NCBI GenBank assembly: GCA_012514855.1
Contig: JAAYZL010000160.1
Span: 1 to 10,887, forward strand
Direction: 5' to 3'
Source of the DNA: Clostridiales bacterium
GTDB taxonomy: Bacteria; Bacillota_A; Clostridia; Christensenellales; Aristaeellaceae
DNA length: 10,887 nucleotides
Positions 1 through 5,708 of this stretch are shown piece after piece. The notes beneath the pieces were generated by a model. That model searched no databases. It was not told where the DNA came from and saw nothing but the letters and a program-made list of their open reading frames with translations. The position numbers and the translations under genes were made by a program. The number at the start of each line of letters is the position of its first letter. Positions within the stretch are counted from its first letter, which is position 1.

Positions 1-1242
1 GCCTCGGACATCCCGGCGGTGTTGAAGTTCTCGCGGCGCTGCTACGTGCTCGAGGACGGCGAGATCGCGCGCGTCCGGCCCGGCGGGATCGAGTTCTTCG
101 ACCTGAACGGCCGGGAGATCGCAAAAAAACCGGAGAAGATCGAGTGGAACGTCGAGTCCGCCGAGCGCGGCGGGTTTCAGCACTTCATGCTCAAGGAAAT
201 CCACGAGGAGCCGGCCGCCGTCAAGCAGACGCTCGGCCGCTACGTGAAGGACGGGCTGCCGGATTTGGGGGACGCGCTCGACGAACCCTGCGACCGGCTG
301 ACGATCGTCGCCTGCGGAACGGCGATGCACGCGGGGCTCGTCGGAAAGTGGCTGATCGAGCGGCTCGCGCGCGTGCCGGTCGAGGTGTCGATCGCCTCGG
401 AGTTCCGCTACAACGAGCCGGTGCTGAAATCCGGGCAGCGCGTGATCGCGATTTCGCAGTCCGGCGAGACGGCCGATACGCTCGCGGCGGTGCGGCTCGC
501 GAAGCAGCTCGGCGCGAAAGTGCTGGCCGTCGTCAACGTGCCCGGCTCGAGCGTCGCGCGCGAGGCGGAGGACGTGCTGATCACCTGCGCCGGGCCGGAA
601 ATCTCGGTCGCGAGCACGAAGGCGTACACGGTGCAGCTCGTGATGCTGTACCTGATCGCCGTTCAGATCGGGCTCGTCAACGGCGCGCTCGACGGAGAGC
701 GGGCGAGGGCGCTCGTTCGGGAAATGCAAGAGCTTCCGCGCGCGGTCGAGCGCGTGATCGCCGAATCCGGGCAGATTCGGAGGATGGCGAAGCTGCTGGA
801 CGAAGCGGAGAACTGCTTCTTCATCGGCCGCGGGCTCGACTGCCCCGGCGCGATGGAGGGGTCCCTGAAGCTCAAGGAGATCAGCTACATCCACAGCGAG
901 TCCTACGCCGCGGGCGAATTGAAGCACGGCGCGATCTCGCTGATCACCGCGGGCATGCCGGTCGTCGCGCTCGCGACAAACGCACAGCTTAAGGAGAAGA
1001 TGCGCTCGAACATGCGCGAGGTGCGCTCCCGCGGCGCGAAGGTGCTTTTGATCGCGGCCGACGAGACGCGGGAGCTTAACGAGGACGCCGACGAGGCGAT
1101 CCTGCTCCCGAAGGCAAGCGCGCTGTTCTCCCCGGTGACCGCCGCGGTCGCGATGCAGCTCCTGGCCTACTATGCCGCCGTCCGCCGCGGCTGCGACGTC
1201 GACAAGCCGAGGAACCTCGCGAAGTCGGTGACGGTGGAGTGA
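1..1242 (+). CDS. glmS: Glutamine--fructose-6-phosphate aminotransferase (isomerizing), 5'-truncated
   Basis: GlmS makes glucosamine-6-phosphate from fructose-6-phosphate and glutamine in the cytoplasm, the entry step to peptidoglycan amino sugars. The reading frame is open from base 1 (ASDIPAVLKF), so the gene starts before the window; the GTG at 19 is an internal codon. About 413 residues are present of a usual ~600: the end of the glutaminase domain, the linker (GGFQHFMLKEI), then two SIS domains. Visible family motifs are CGTAMHAG, SQSGETADT, STKAYTVQ in the first SIS domain, and EGSLKLKEISYIHSE with AAGELKHG in the second. The end, DKPRNLAKSVTVE, is the canonical C-terminus with the isomerase lysine region. 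The nucleophile cysteine and any upstream glmS ribozyme lie outside the window. The gene converges with the SDR gene, and a hairpin lies just after the stop. Identification is firm. Confidence 0.97.
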   Translation, partial: ASDIPAVLKFSRRCYVLEDGEIARVRPGGIEFFDLNGREIAKKPEKIEWNVESAERGGFQHFMLKEIHEEPAAVKQTLGRYVKDGLPDLGDALDEPCDRLTIVACGTAMHAGLVGKWLIERLARVPVEVSIASEFRYNEPVLKSGQRVIAISQSGETADTLAAVRLAKQLGAKVLAVVNVPGSSVAREAEDVLITCAGPEISVASTKAYTVQLVMLYLIAVQIGLVNGALDGERARALVREMQELPRAVERVIAESGQIRRMAKLLDEAENCFFIGRGLDCPGAMEGSLKLKEISYIHSESYAAGELKHGAISLITAGMPVVALATNAQLKEKMRSNMREVRSRGAKVLLIAADETRELNEDADEAILLPKASALFSPVTAAVAMQLLAYYAAVRRGCDVDKPRNLAKSVTVE

Positions 1243-1247
1243 CAATG

Positions 1248-1277
1248 AAAAACAGCCCTGCCGGAAGGCAGGGCTGT
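1248..1277 (-). terminator. Hairpin terminator between glmS and the SDR gene
   Basis: An 11-bp perfect stem (1252-1262 with 1267-1277, core CAGCCCTGCC) closes a 4-base loop. On the minus strand the stem is followed by TTTTT (complement of 1248-1252), giving a standard intrinsic terminator for the leftward SDR operon, whose stop is 30 bp upstream. On the plus strand it begins about 10 bp after the glmS stop but lacks a T-run, so any effect there is weaker. Confidence 0.85.
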
Positions 1278-1306
1278 GGGGCCGACGATCGCCGGCTGCT
1301 TGAAAT

Positions 1307-2095
1307 TCACTCCCCCGAGTACAAAATCCCGAGCAGGTACCCGACCAGGCGGTTCGGCAGGATTCTCGTCAGCAGCACGAGAAACTTATACAAAAATCCG
1401 ACCGCGTACAGGGACTTCACGCGCTTTTTCAAGGCGATCTTCGCGACGAAGCGGCCGGCAAAATCGGGGTCCATGCCGTTTTTCTCGTCCTTCTCCATCT
1501 TCGCGACCGAGCGCTCGATGCGGTCGCCGTAGGCGCCGTTGGCCTCGGGGATCTTCTCGCGCACGAAGTTCGTCCGGGTGTCGCCCGGCATGATCGCGCA
1601 AACCGTGACGCCCATCTGCTTGACCTCGTTGAACAGCGCGAGCGTGTAGGCGCTGACCGCGGCCTTTGTCACCGAGTACCACGTCTGGAACGGGATCGGA
1701 GCCGCCGCGGCGACGGAGCTGATGTTGACGATTCTGCCGCCGCCCTGCGCGCGCATCAGCGGGATGGCGGCTTTGCACGCGCAGGTCACGCCGAACAGGT
1801 TGACCTCGAAAAGCCGCTTCGCGTCCGCGGTTTCGGTGAACTCGACGGCGCCGGAGATGCCGTAGCTCGCGTTGTTGATCAGGATGTCGAGCCTGCCCTC
1901 TTTTTCAAACACGGCTTCGACGGCCGCGCGCACCTGCACTTCGTCGGATACGTCGGCGACGATGTGGTGAAGCCCCGGAATTTCGGCCGGGCGGCGGCTC
2001 AGGACGTAGACCGTAGCGCCCGATTTGTTGAGCGCGTTCGCGGTCGCGAGCCCGATGCCGCTCGTGCCGCCGGTTACAAGGGCGACCTTCTTCAT
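1307..2095 (-). CDS. SDR-family NAD(P)-dependent oxidoreductase, candidate 3-ketosphinganine-type reductase
   Basis: A 262-residue classical short-chain dehydrogenase/reductase. Visible motifs are the cofactor-binding TGGTSGIG (8-15), the NNAS motif (75-78), the catalytic serine in NISS (124-127), YxxxK as Y140-K144, and the post-strand-6 PG motif (170-171). Arg residues after strand 2 (SRR, 33-35) suggest NADP(H) preference by family rule. The last ~35 residues are hydrophobic and basic (YAVGFLYKFLVLLTRILP), which could associate with membrane as in SDRs acting on lipids. The ATG overlaps the stop of the upstream synthase (ATGA), with GGAGG 7 bases before the start, so the two are translationally coupled. 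Coupling to an SPT-like enzyme suggests reduction of its beta-keto amine product; that is inference. The SDR family itself is certain, the substrate is not. Confidence 0.9.
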   Translation of the reverse strand: MKKVALVTGGTSGIGLATANALNKSGATVYVLSRRPAEIPGLHHIVADVSDEVQVRAAVEAVFEKEGRLDILINNASYGISGAVEFTETADAKRLFEVNLFGVTCACKAAIPLMRAQGGGRIVNISSVAAAAPIPFQTWYSVTKAAVSAYTLALFNEVKQMGVTVCAIMPGDTRTNFVREKIPEANGAYGDRIERSVAKMEKDEKNGMDPDFAGRFVAKIALKKRVKSLYAVGFLYKFLVLLTRILPNRLVGYLLGILYSGE

Positions 2096-3270
2096 TCGCG
2101 CGCCTCCACGAGCACGGACGCGAAGATGTCCGCCGCCTCGTCAAGCAGCGCCTCGGTGAGCGTCGCCATATAGCTGGTCCTGAGAAGGCACATGTCCGGC
2201 GGGGTCGCGGGCGGCAGCACGGGGTTCACGTACACGCCGGCGTCGTAGAGCGCGCGCGCCTTCATGAGCGTGTTTTCAAAGGTATAGGTGTAGATCGGGA
2301 TGATCGGCGTGGTGGACTCGATGATCGGCACGCCGCGCGCCTTCAGCCCCTCGCGCATGTACTGCGAGAGCTCCGAGAGCCTCTTGACGATCTCCGGGTG
2401 GCTCCGGATGTGCCGGAGCGCCGCGAGCGCGACGGCGGCGTTCGCCGGGGGCATCGACGCCGAGAAGATGAACGGCCGCGAGTTGTGGCGCACGAAATCG
2501 ACCACCGTCGCGTCGGCGACGAGGTAGCCGCCCAGGCTCGCGAGCGACTTCGAGAACGTGCCCATGATCAGGTCGACCTCCTTCTCGAGGCCGAAGTGGC
2601 TCGCGGTACCGCGCCCGCCGTCCCCGATGACGCCGAGGCCGTGCGCGTCGTCGACCATCACGCGCGCGCCGTACTTTCTGGCGAGCCGGACGATCTCCGG
2701 GAGCTTCGCGATGTCGCCGCCCATGCTGAACACGCCGTCGGTCACGACCAGCGCGCCGGCCGACTCCGGCACCTTCTGGAGCTGAATCTCGAGCTCCTCC
2801 ATGTTGGAGTGGGCATAGGTGAGCATGCGGCCGTAGGAGAGCTTGCAGCCGTCGTAGATGCTGGCGTGGTTCTCCTTGTCGCAGATCACGTAGTCGCCGT
2901 GGCCGACGATCGCCGAGATGATGCCCAGGTTCGACTGGAAGCCGGTCGAGAACGTCGTGCAGCCGGTCTTGTTGAGAAACGCGGCGAGCTCCTCCTCGAG
3001 CTGCAGGTGGAGGCGCAGCGTGCCGTTCAGGAAGCGCGAGCCGGAGCAGCCGGTTCCGTACTGCCTGAGCGCGTCCAGTCCCGCCTCGAGCACCTCCGGG
3101 TTCGTCGTCAGCCCCAGATAGTTGTTCGAGCCGAGCATGATGCGGCGCTTGCCCTCCATCACGACCTCGACGTCCTGCCGGGTCTCCAGCGCGTGGAAAT
3201 AGGGGTAAATGCCGCGTTTGCGCAGTTCGTTTGCGATGGTATATGTATAGCATTTCGTGAAAATATCCAT
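2092..3270 (-). CDS. PLP-dependent alpha-oxoamine synthase, serine palmitoyltransferase-like
   Basis: A 392-residue fold-type I PLP enzyme that condenses an amino acid with an acyl thioester, releasing CO2. Visible residues are SNNYLGL (48-54), the ring-stacking His135 (NHAS), Asp207 and His210 in VDDAHGLG, and the Schiff-base Lys241 in GTFSKSLAS. Spacing of these four matches, from memory, H159/D231/H234/K265 of Sphingomonas SPT. A PPATP motif (353-357) and the following LLR (Arg364) recall the SPT substrate loop; GIYPYF near the N-terminus and SRFLNGTL (78-85) also resemble Bacteroidetes SPTs. KBL (glycine C-acetyltransferase) or 8-amino-7-oxononanoate synthase remain alternatives, but no biotin or threonine gene is adjacent. 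The start at 3270 is chosen because GAGGGG lies 7 bases upstream. An in-frame ATG at 3303 overlaps the -10 box and is unlikely to be used. Confidence 0.85.
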   Translation of the reverse strand: MDIFTKCYTYTIANELRKRGIYPYFHALETRQDVEVVMEGKRRIMLGSNNYLGLTTNPEVLEAGLDALRQYGTGCSGSRFLNGTLRLHLQLEEELAAFLNKTGCTTFSTGFQSNLGIISAIVGHGDYVICDKENHASIYDGCKLSYGRMLTYAHSNMEELEIQLQKVPESAGALVVTDGVFSMGGDIAKLPEIVRLARKYGARVMVDDAHGLGVIGDGGRGTASHFGLEKEVDLIMGTFSKSLASLGGYLVADATVVDFVRHNSRPFIFSASMPPANAAVALAALRHIRSHPEIVKRLSELSQYMREGLKARGVPIIESTTPIIPIYTYTFENTLMKARALYDAGVYVNPVLPPATPPDMCLLRTSYMATLTEALLDEAADIFASVLVEARE

Positions 3271-3302
3271 TTGATCGCCCCTCACAAAAATCATATGACA
3301 CA

Positions 3303-3331
3303 ATTATACCACACTTTTTTGAAAAAGGGAA
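3303..3331 (-). promoter_or_regulatory. Promoter of the SPT-like/SDR operon
   Basis: Read leftward, TATAAT (3303-3308) is preceded by TGG, giving an extended -10 (TGGTATAAT). At 17 bp spacing there is only a poor -35 (TTCCCT, 3326-3331), as is common with extended -10 promoters. The predicted transcript starts near 3296, leaving a leader of about 25 bases carrying GAGGGG (3278-3283) before the ATG at 3270. Confidence 0.65.
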
Positions 3332-3547
3332 CCACCAAATCCGACAGAAAAGGAGCATGGCGCAAAATGGCACGCTCCGCCGGGGTTCGGGTTGGCCGCG
3401 GCCGCATCTGCCGCACCTGCGCGGTGCCCCGTCCCCGAAGGTCAGCGTGAAGCTGCCGGGGTATATCCCGTGCGGGGTGTTCGATCTCGGCTCGGGAGAG
3501 GGGAAGCGGTTGACAGAATGCCGAAAGCCTGTTGCCCCCCCCCCGCA

Positions 3548-3588
3548 AACGCAACAGCGCCCGGCAGAGAAGGCGCTGTGCTTGCGTT
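3548..3588. repeat. Bulged inverted repeat (hairpin)
   Basis: Left arm 3548-3561 (AACGCAACAGCGCC) pairs with GGCGCTG (3572-3578) and TTGCGTT (3582-3588), leaving TGC bulged out and a 10-base loop. That is 14 base pairs in total. It sits 3 bases after the C10 tract. Strand and function are unknown; it could be part of a structured RNA or a transcript-end stabiliser for the leftward SIS operon. Confidence 0.6.
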
Positions 3589-3691
3589 GTCGCCGCCGCC
3601 CGCAAAATCCGGTCACTTATTTCCCCGATAAGCTCCCTCTTCTGCAGGCTCGGCCCTTAGCCCCGCGGGTTTTTGAACAGGCCGTCGGGGG

Positions 3692-4288
3692 TCATTTTTT
3701 GTTCAGCCTTTCGCCGACCGCCCCGCCGGGATGGATCAGCGCGAACTGCTCGCTCTTATAGCCGGTCTCCTCGATCAGCGCCGCCTGCAGCGCGTCGAAC
3801 ACCGCGTTCGTCACCGCGAAGCTCGACGTGCCCTGCGCGTTGTACCGGTCCGTCTCGCGCTCGATCCTGATCGGCAGCACGATGTCGGAGCCCTGCGCGA
3901 GCGGGGATTCGAGGTTTTCCGTCACCGCGATCAGGGTGACGCCCTTCGCCCGGCAGATGTCCATGATCGGCAGGAGCTCCTGCGTCTTTCCGCCGCGCGA
4001 GGCGAGCAGCATCACGTCGCCCTTCTGAAGATACCCCGTCGCGCCGTGCACGGCCTCGGCGGGGGAGATGAACCGCGCGGGGCGCTCGATGCAGCACATC
4101 AGGTGCGCGAAGTGCCGGCAGGCGATGCCGGTGTGCCCGCAGCCGCTCGCGCCGATGCGCTCGGCATTTTGAAGCGCCGCGACCGCAAGCGCAAACTGCT
4201 CGAAGTCCATGACCTCCGCCTGGCGCGCGAGCTCCTCGGCCTCGATCAGAAACGCCTCCCTCGCGCGGGCAATCGACGTGTCCAGCAT
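3692..4288 (-). CDS. SIS-domain protein, KdsD/GutQ-like sugar-phosphate isomerase without CBS domains
   Basis: A 198-residue protein made essentially of one SIS (sugar isomerase) domain. Motifs are GASGCGHTG (47-55), the HGATG segment (81-85), LASRGGKTQELL (95-106) and the C-terminal FALIHPGGAVGERL, which is close to the end of the SIS domain in arabinose-5-phosphate isomerases (KpsF/KdsD/GutQ). Those enzymes are usually ~320 residues with two CBS domains, which are absent here. In the usual SxSGxT phosphate site the sequence reads SRGGKT, a departure to check. It is third in the leftward operon; the start at 4288 lies 2 bp after the YjbQ stop, with GGGAG 7 bases upstream, so longer in-frame starts are unlikely. 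Aldose-ketose isomerisation of a phosphosugar is likely but the substrate is unknown. Confidence 0.85.
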   Translation of the reverse strand: MLDTSIARAREAFLIEAEELARQAEVMDFEQFALAVAALQNAERIGASGCGHTGIACRHFAHLMCCIERPARFISPAEAVHGATGYLQKGDVMLLASRGGKTQELLPIMDICRAKGVTLIAVTENLESPLAQGSDIVLPIRIERETDRYNAQGTSSFAVTNAVFDALQAALIEETGYKSEQFALIHPGGAVGERLNKK

Positions 4289-4290
4289 GC

Positions 4291-4818
4291 CTATTCTCCC
4301 ATCAGCTGCACCTGGACGGTGCGGTCGCGCGCGCGGAGCTGATCCCAGTCGACGAAGTAGATGTAGCCGAACTCGCCGAGGTCCGGCTCGCCGTCGATGA
4401 CGACGATCGACTCGCTGCGGCCGAAGAACACGCTGCGAAGGTGCGCGTCGGTGTTCAGGCTCGTCCAGGCGCCCTCCTCCGGCTTCTCGTCCGGGATGCC
4501 GCGGTGGCCGAGGCTCAGCGCGAACTCGATGTGCTTCGGGCCCGGATGGCGGTATTGCTCCTCGGTGCGGCACTTCGGAACCAGGCGCTCCATGATGTCG
4601 CACAGGTCCTGCTGCAGGTACTCAAGGCCCCAGAACGTCTTGTCGTGCGAGCACTCCTGCGTCATCACCGAGCAGGTGGTGTGGTGGGAATAGACGGTCA
4701 GAAGGCCGTTCTGAATGCCGGATTCCTTCACGATTTCCTTGACGCGAACGGTGATGTCGTGGAACGTGGGGTGGTTGATGCAGCTCTTGACCTTGATGGT
4801 GTCGCGGTACAGCTTCAT
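4291..4818 (-). CDS. YjbQ/UPF0047-family protein, with an inserted segment
   Basis: A 175-residue member of the YjbQ (UPF0047) family, whose members are small beta proteins; some are reported to have thiamine-phosphate synthase side activity, but the physiological role is unsettled. Visible family features are SHHTT (44-48), the later His in AHLRS (125-129), DGEPDLGEFGYIYFVDWD (142-159) and the terminal basic stretch RARDR before the last strand. Typical members are about 130-140 residues; the extra length appears to lie around residues 92-119 (a PGPKHIEF...PEEGAW segment). GGAGG sits 8 bases before the ATG, and the TIM homologue ends 15 bp upstream, so this is the second gene of the operon. 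YjbQ genes frequently travel with sugar-catabolic genes, consistent with this context. Confidence 0.88.
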   Translation of the reverse strand: MKLYRDTIKVKSCINHPTFHDITVRVKEIVKESGIQNGLLTVYSHHTTCSVMTQECSHDKTFWGLEYLQQDLCDIMERLVPKCRTEEQYRHPGPKHIEFALSLGHRGIPDEKPEEGAWTSLNTDAHLRSVFFGRSESIVVIDGEPDLGEFGYIYFVDWDQLRARDRTVQVQLMGE

Positions 4819-4833
4819 GGGGGTTCCCTCCTT

Positions 4834-5529
4834 CTACTTTGTCCTTTCGTCATATGCCTGCCGCGCGGCGGCGAGCATTTCGCGAATCATCCTCACCGGG
4901 TCTTTGGCCTTGCACACGGCGCTCGACGAGCCCGTCGCGTCCGCGCCGGCGCGGATCACGCGGTATACGTCGTCCGCGGACGAGATTCCCGCGCCCTGCA
5001 GCACCTGAATGTTCGGGTTCACGCGCTTGACCGCCTCGGTCGAGAGCCTGACGTATTCCTCGTCGCTCGTCGTGCCGGTGCCGATCAATTCCGACGGCTC
5101 CGCGACGACCACGTCCGGCCCGAGGTGCGCGCAGGCGCTCGCCTCGGCGATCGAGTCCGCGCAGACGATCGAGATCAGCCCGACCTCTTTCGCGCGCAGT
5201 ACCGTCGCCTTGAGCGCCGCGAGAGGGACCTGGCGCTCGACGTGGTTGAGCATCGCGCAGCGCGCTCCGGCCGCCTTGACCGCCTCCGGCAGTATGCTTC
5301 CCTGGCCGCGGCCCGGCTTCAGCGCGTCCATGTGCTGCGCGCAGACAAACAGGCGTTCCGTGTTTTGCGCGATCAGGTGGATGTCGGTCAGTTGCGGCGT
5401 AAAGATGACCGATACGCCGAATTCGAGCGACGCCGCCTCCGCCGCCTTCGCGAGCGCAAGCGCGTCCTCCCCGTACAGATAGGCCTTGGGTCCGATCTCA
5501 AAAAACGGTGCGGCAAGTTTCCGGGTCAT
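4834..5529 (-). CDS. Triosephosphate isomerase homologue, archaeal-type TIM barrel
   Basis: A 231-residue (beta/alpha)8 protein resembling the short archaeal TIMs rather than the ~250-residue bacterial form. Catalytic positions are visible: Lys15 (GPKAY), His96 (LNHVER) and Glu144 (AEPSELIGTG). Phosphate-loop features are GAGISSADD (179-187) and the late glycine-serine strand (TGSSSAV, 199-205). Departures from canonical TIM are the loss of Asn two residues before the Lys (here Gly-Pro-Lys) and Ser to Val in the NHSE motif. That suggests a related substrate, such as a tetrulose or other ketose phosphate, instead of housekeeping glycolysis. The ATG at 5529 is chosen over a GTG at 5547 because GGAGGTG lies 9 bases upstream and the predicted transcript starts near 5550. 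It is the first gene of the leftward operon. Confidence 0.85.
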   Translation of the reverse strand: MTRKLAAPFFEIGPKAYLYGEDALALAKAAEAASLEFGVSVIFTPQLTDIHLIAQNTERLFVCAQHMDALKPGRGQGSILPEAVKAAGARCAMLNHVERQVPLAALKATVLRAKEVGLISIVCADSIAEASACAHLGPDVVVAEPSELIGTGTTSDEEYVRLSTEAVKRVNPNIQVLQGAGISSADDVYRVIRAGADATGSSSAVCKAKDPVRMIREMLAAARQAYDERTK

Positions 5530-5556
5530 GTCGACGCCCACCTCCACTTCATCAGA

Positions 5557-5585
5557 AATATACCATGCGCTTTCGGATTTGTCAA
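5557..5585 (-). promoter_or_regulatory. Promoter of the leftward TIM-YjbQ-SIS operon
   Basis: On the minus strand a perfect TTGACA (5580-5585) is followed after exactly 17 bp by TATATT (5557-5562). The predicted transcript start is near 5550, about 20 bases before the ATG at 5529. The spacer carries CCGAAAGCGCATGG, almost the same as the spacer of the opposing promoter. Confidence 0.85.
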
Positions 5586-5650
5586 TAGAATATTCGGTAA
5601 CAGCGAATATATTTGCTATTTCGAAAGCAAAGACTTGACATCTTCGAAAG
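5570..5650. promoter_or_regulatory. Shared operator region, probable DeoR-family binding sites
   Basis: Four kinds of TTCG/CGAA-core element lie between and inside the two promoters. CTTTCG at 5570-5575 sits in the leftward spacer. A 7-bp inverted repeat, ATATTCG (5590-5596) and CGAATAT (5604-5610) with a 7-base gap, lies between the two -35 boxes. The palindrome TTTCGAAA at 5619-5626 lies inside an imperfect dyad TTTGCT...AGCAAA (5612-5631). CTTCGAAAG at 5642-5650 sits in the rightward spacer. DeoR-family repressors often use operators with TTCG-type half sites, and such a gene is in the rightward operon. Which element is bound is inference. Confidence 0.6.
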
Positions 5651-5663
5651 CGGATGGTATACT
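5635..5663 (+). promoter_or_regulatory. Promoter of the rightward kinase-deoR operon
   Basis: Perfect TTGACA (5635-5640), 17-bp spacer, and TATACT (5658-5663). The predicted start is near 5670, about 40 bases before the kinase ATG. The 11-base word ATGGTATACTC covering the -10 (5654-5664) is repeated exactly at 5671-5681, just downstream of the predicted start. Confidence 0.87.
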
Positions 5664-5708
5664 CAATGGAATGGTATACTCTGTATAACTCCGCGCGGAG
5701 GGATGGCC

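Larger units (their letters stand above)
3271..3691. other. Non-coding gap with C10 tract and bulged hairpin
   Basis: This 421-bp gap separates the SIS-domain gene from the synthase operon, both leftward. Its right-hand end (3271-3331) holds the synthase leader and promoter. The rest has no open frame with a ribosome binding site or recognisable protein. Two structures stand out. One is a run of ten C residues (3535-3544). The other is a hairpin at 3548-3588 with two 7-bp arms separated by a 3-base bulge. No T-run follows that hairpin on either strand, so it is not a standard terminator. I compared the region with SRP RNA, 6S RNA, tmRNA, RNase P and common riboswitch motifs from memory and recognised none. 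No clear terminator for the SIS gene was found either. Confidence 0.5.

Noticed and set aside
3301..3303. Upstream ATG (MCHM...) as the start of the synthase
   Set aside because: It overlaps the TATAAT -10 box, so it would lie before the transcript start; the ATG at 3270 has a well-placed GAGGGG.
2398..3450. A 350-codon plus-strand open frame over the synthase gene
   Set aside because: Composition is arginine/alanine/valine-rich with no domain, it covers the promoter and start of the opposite gene, and the synthase on the other strand is unmistakable.
3291..3605. Minus-strand open frame of 104 codons in the gap before the synthase
   Set aside because: No ribosome binding site, no motif, and it runs through the synthase promoter. 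It contains the C10 tract complement only by overlap, so I treat the gap as non-coding.
3304..3691. Known structured RNA (SRP RNA, 6S RNA, tmRNA, RNase P or a common riboswitch)
   Set aside because: The diagnostic conserved motifs I know for these families were not found on either strand; only a hairpin and a C-run are visible.
5545..5547. GTG at 5547 as the start of the TIM homologue
   Set aside because: Only about 3 bases into the predicted transcript with no ribosome binding site; the ATG at 5529 has GGAGGTG upstream.
4441..5688. A 415-codon plus-strand open frame spanning YjbQ, TIM and the divergent promoters
   Set aside because: It crosses two genes and both promoters with no recognisable protein content; a GC-rich shadow frame.
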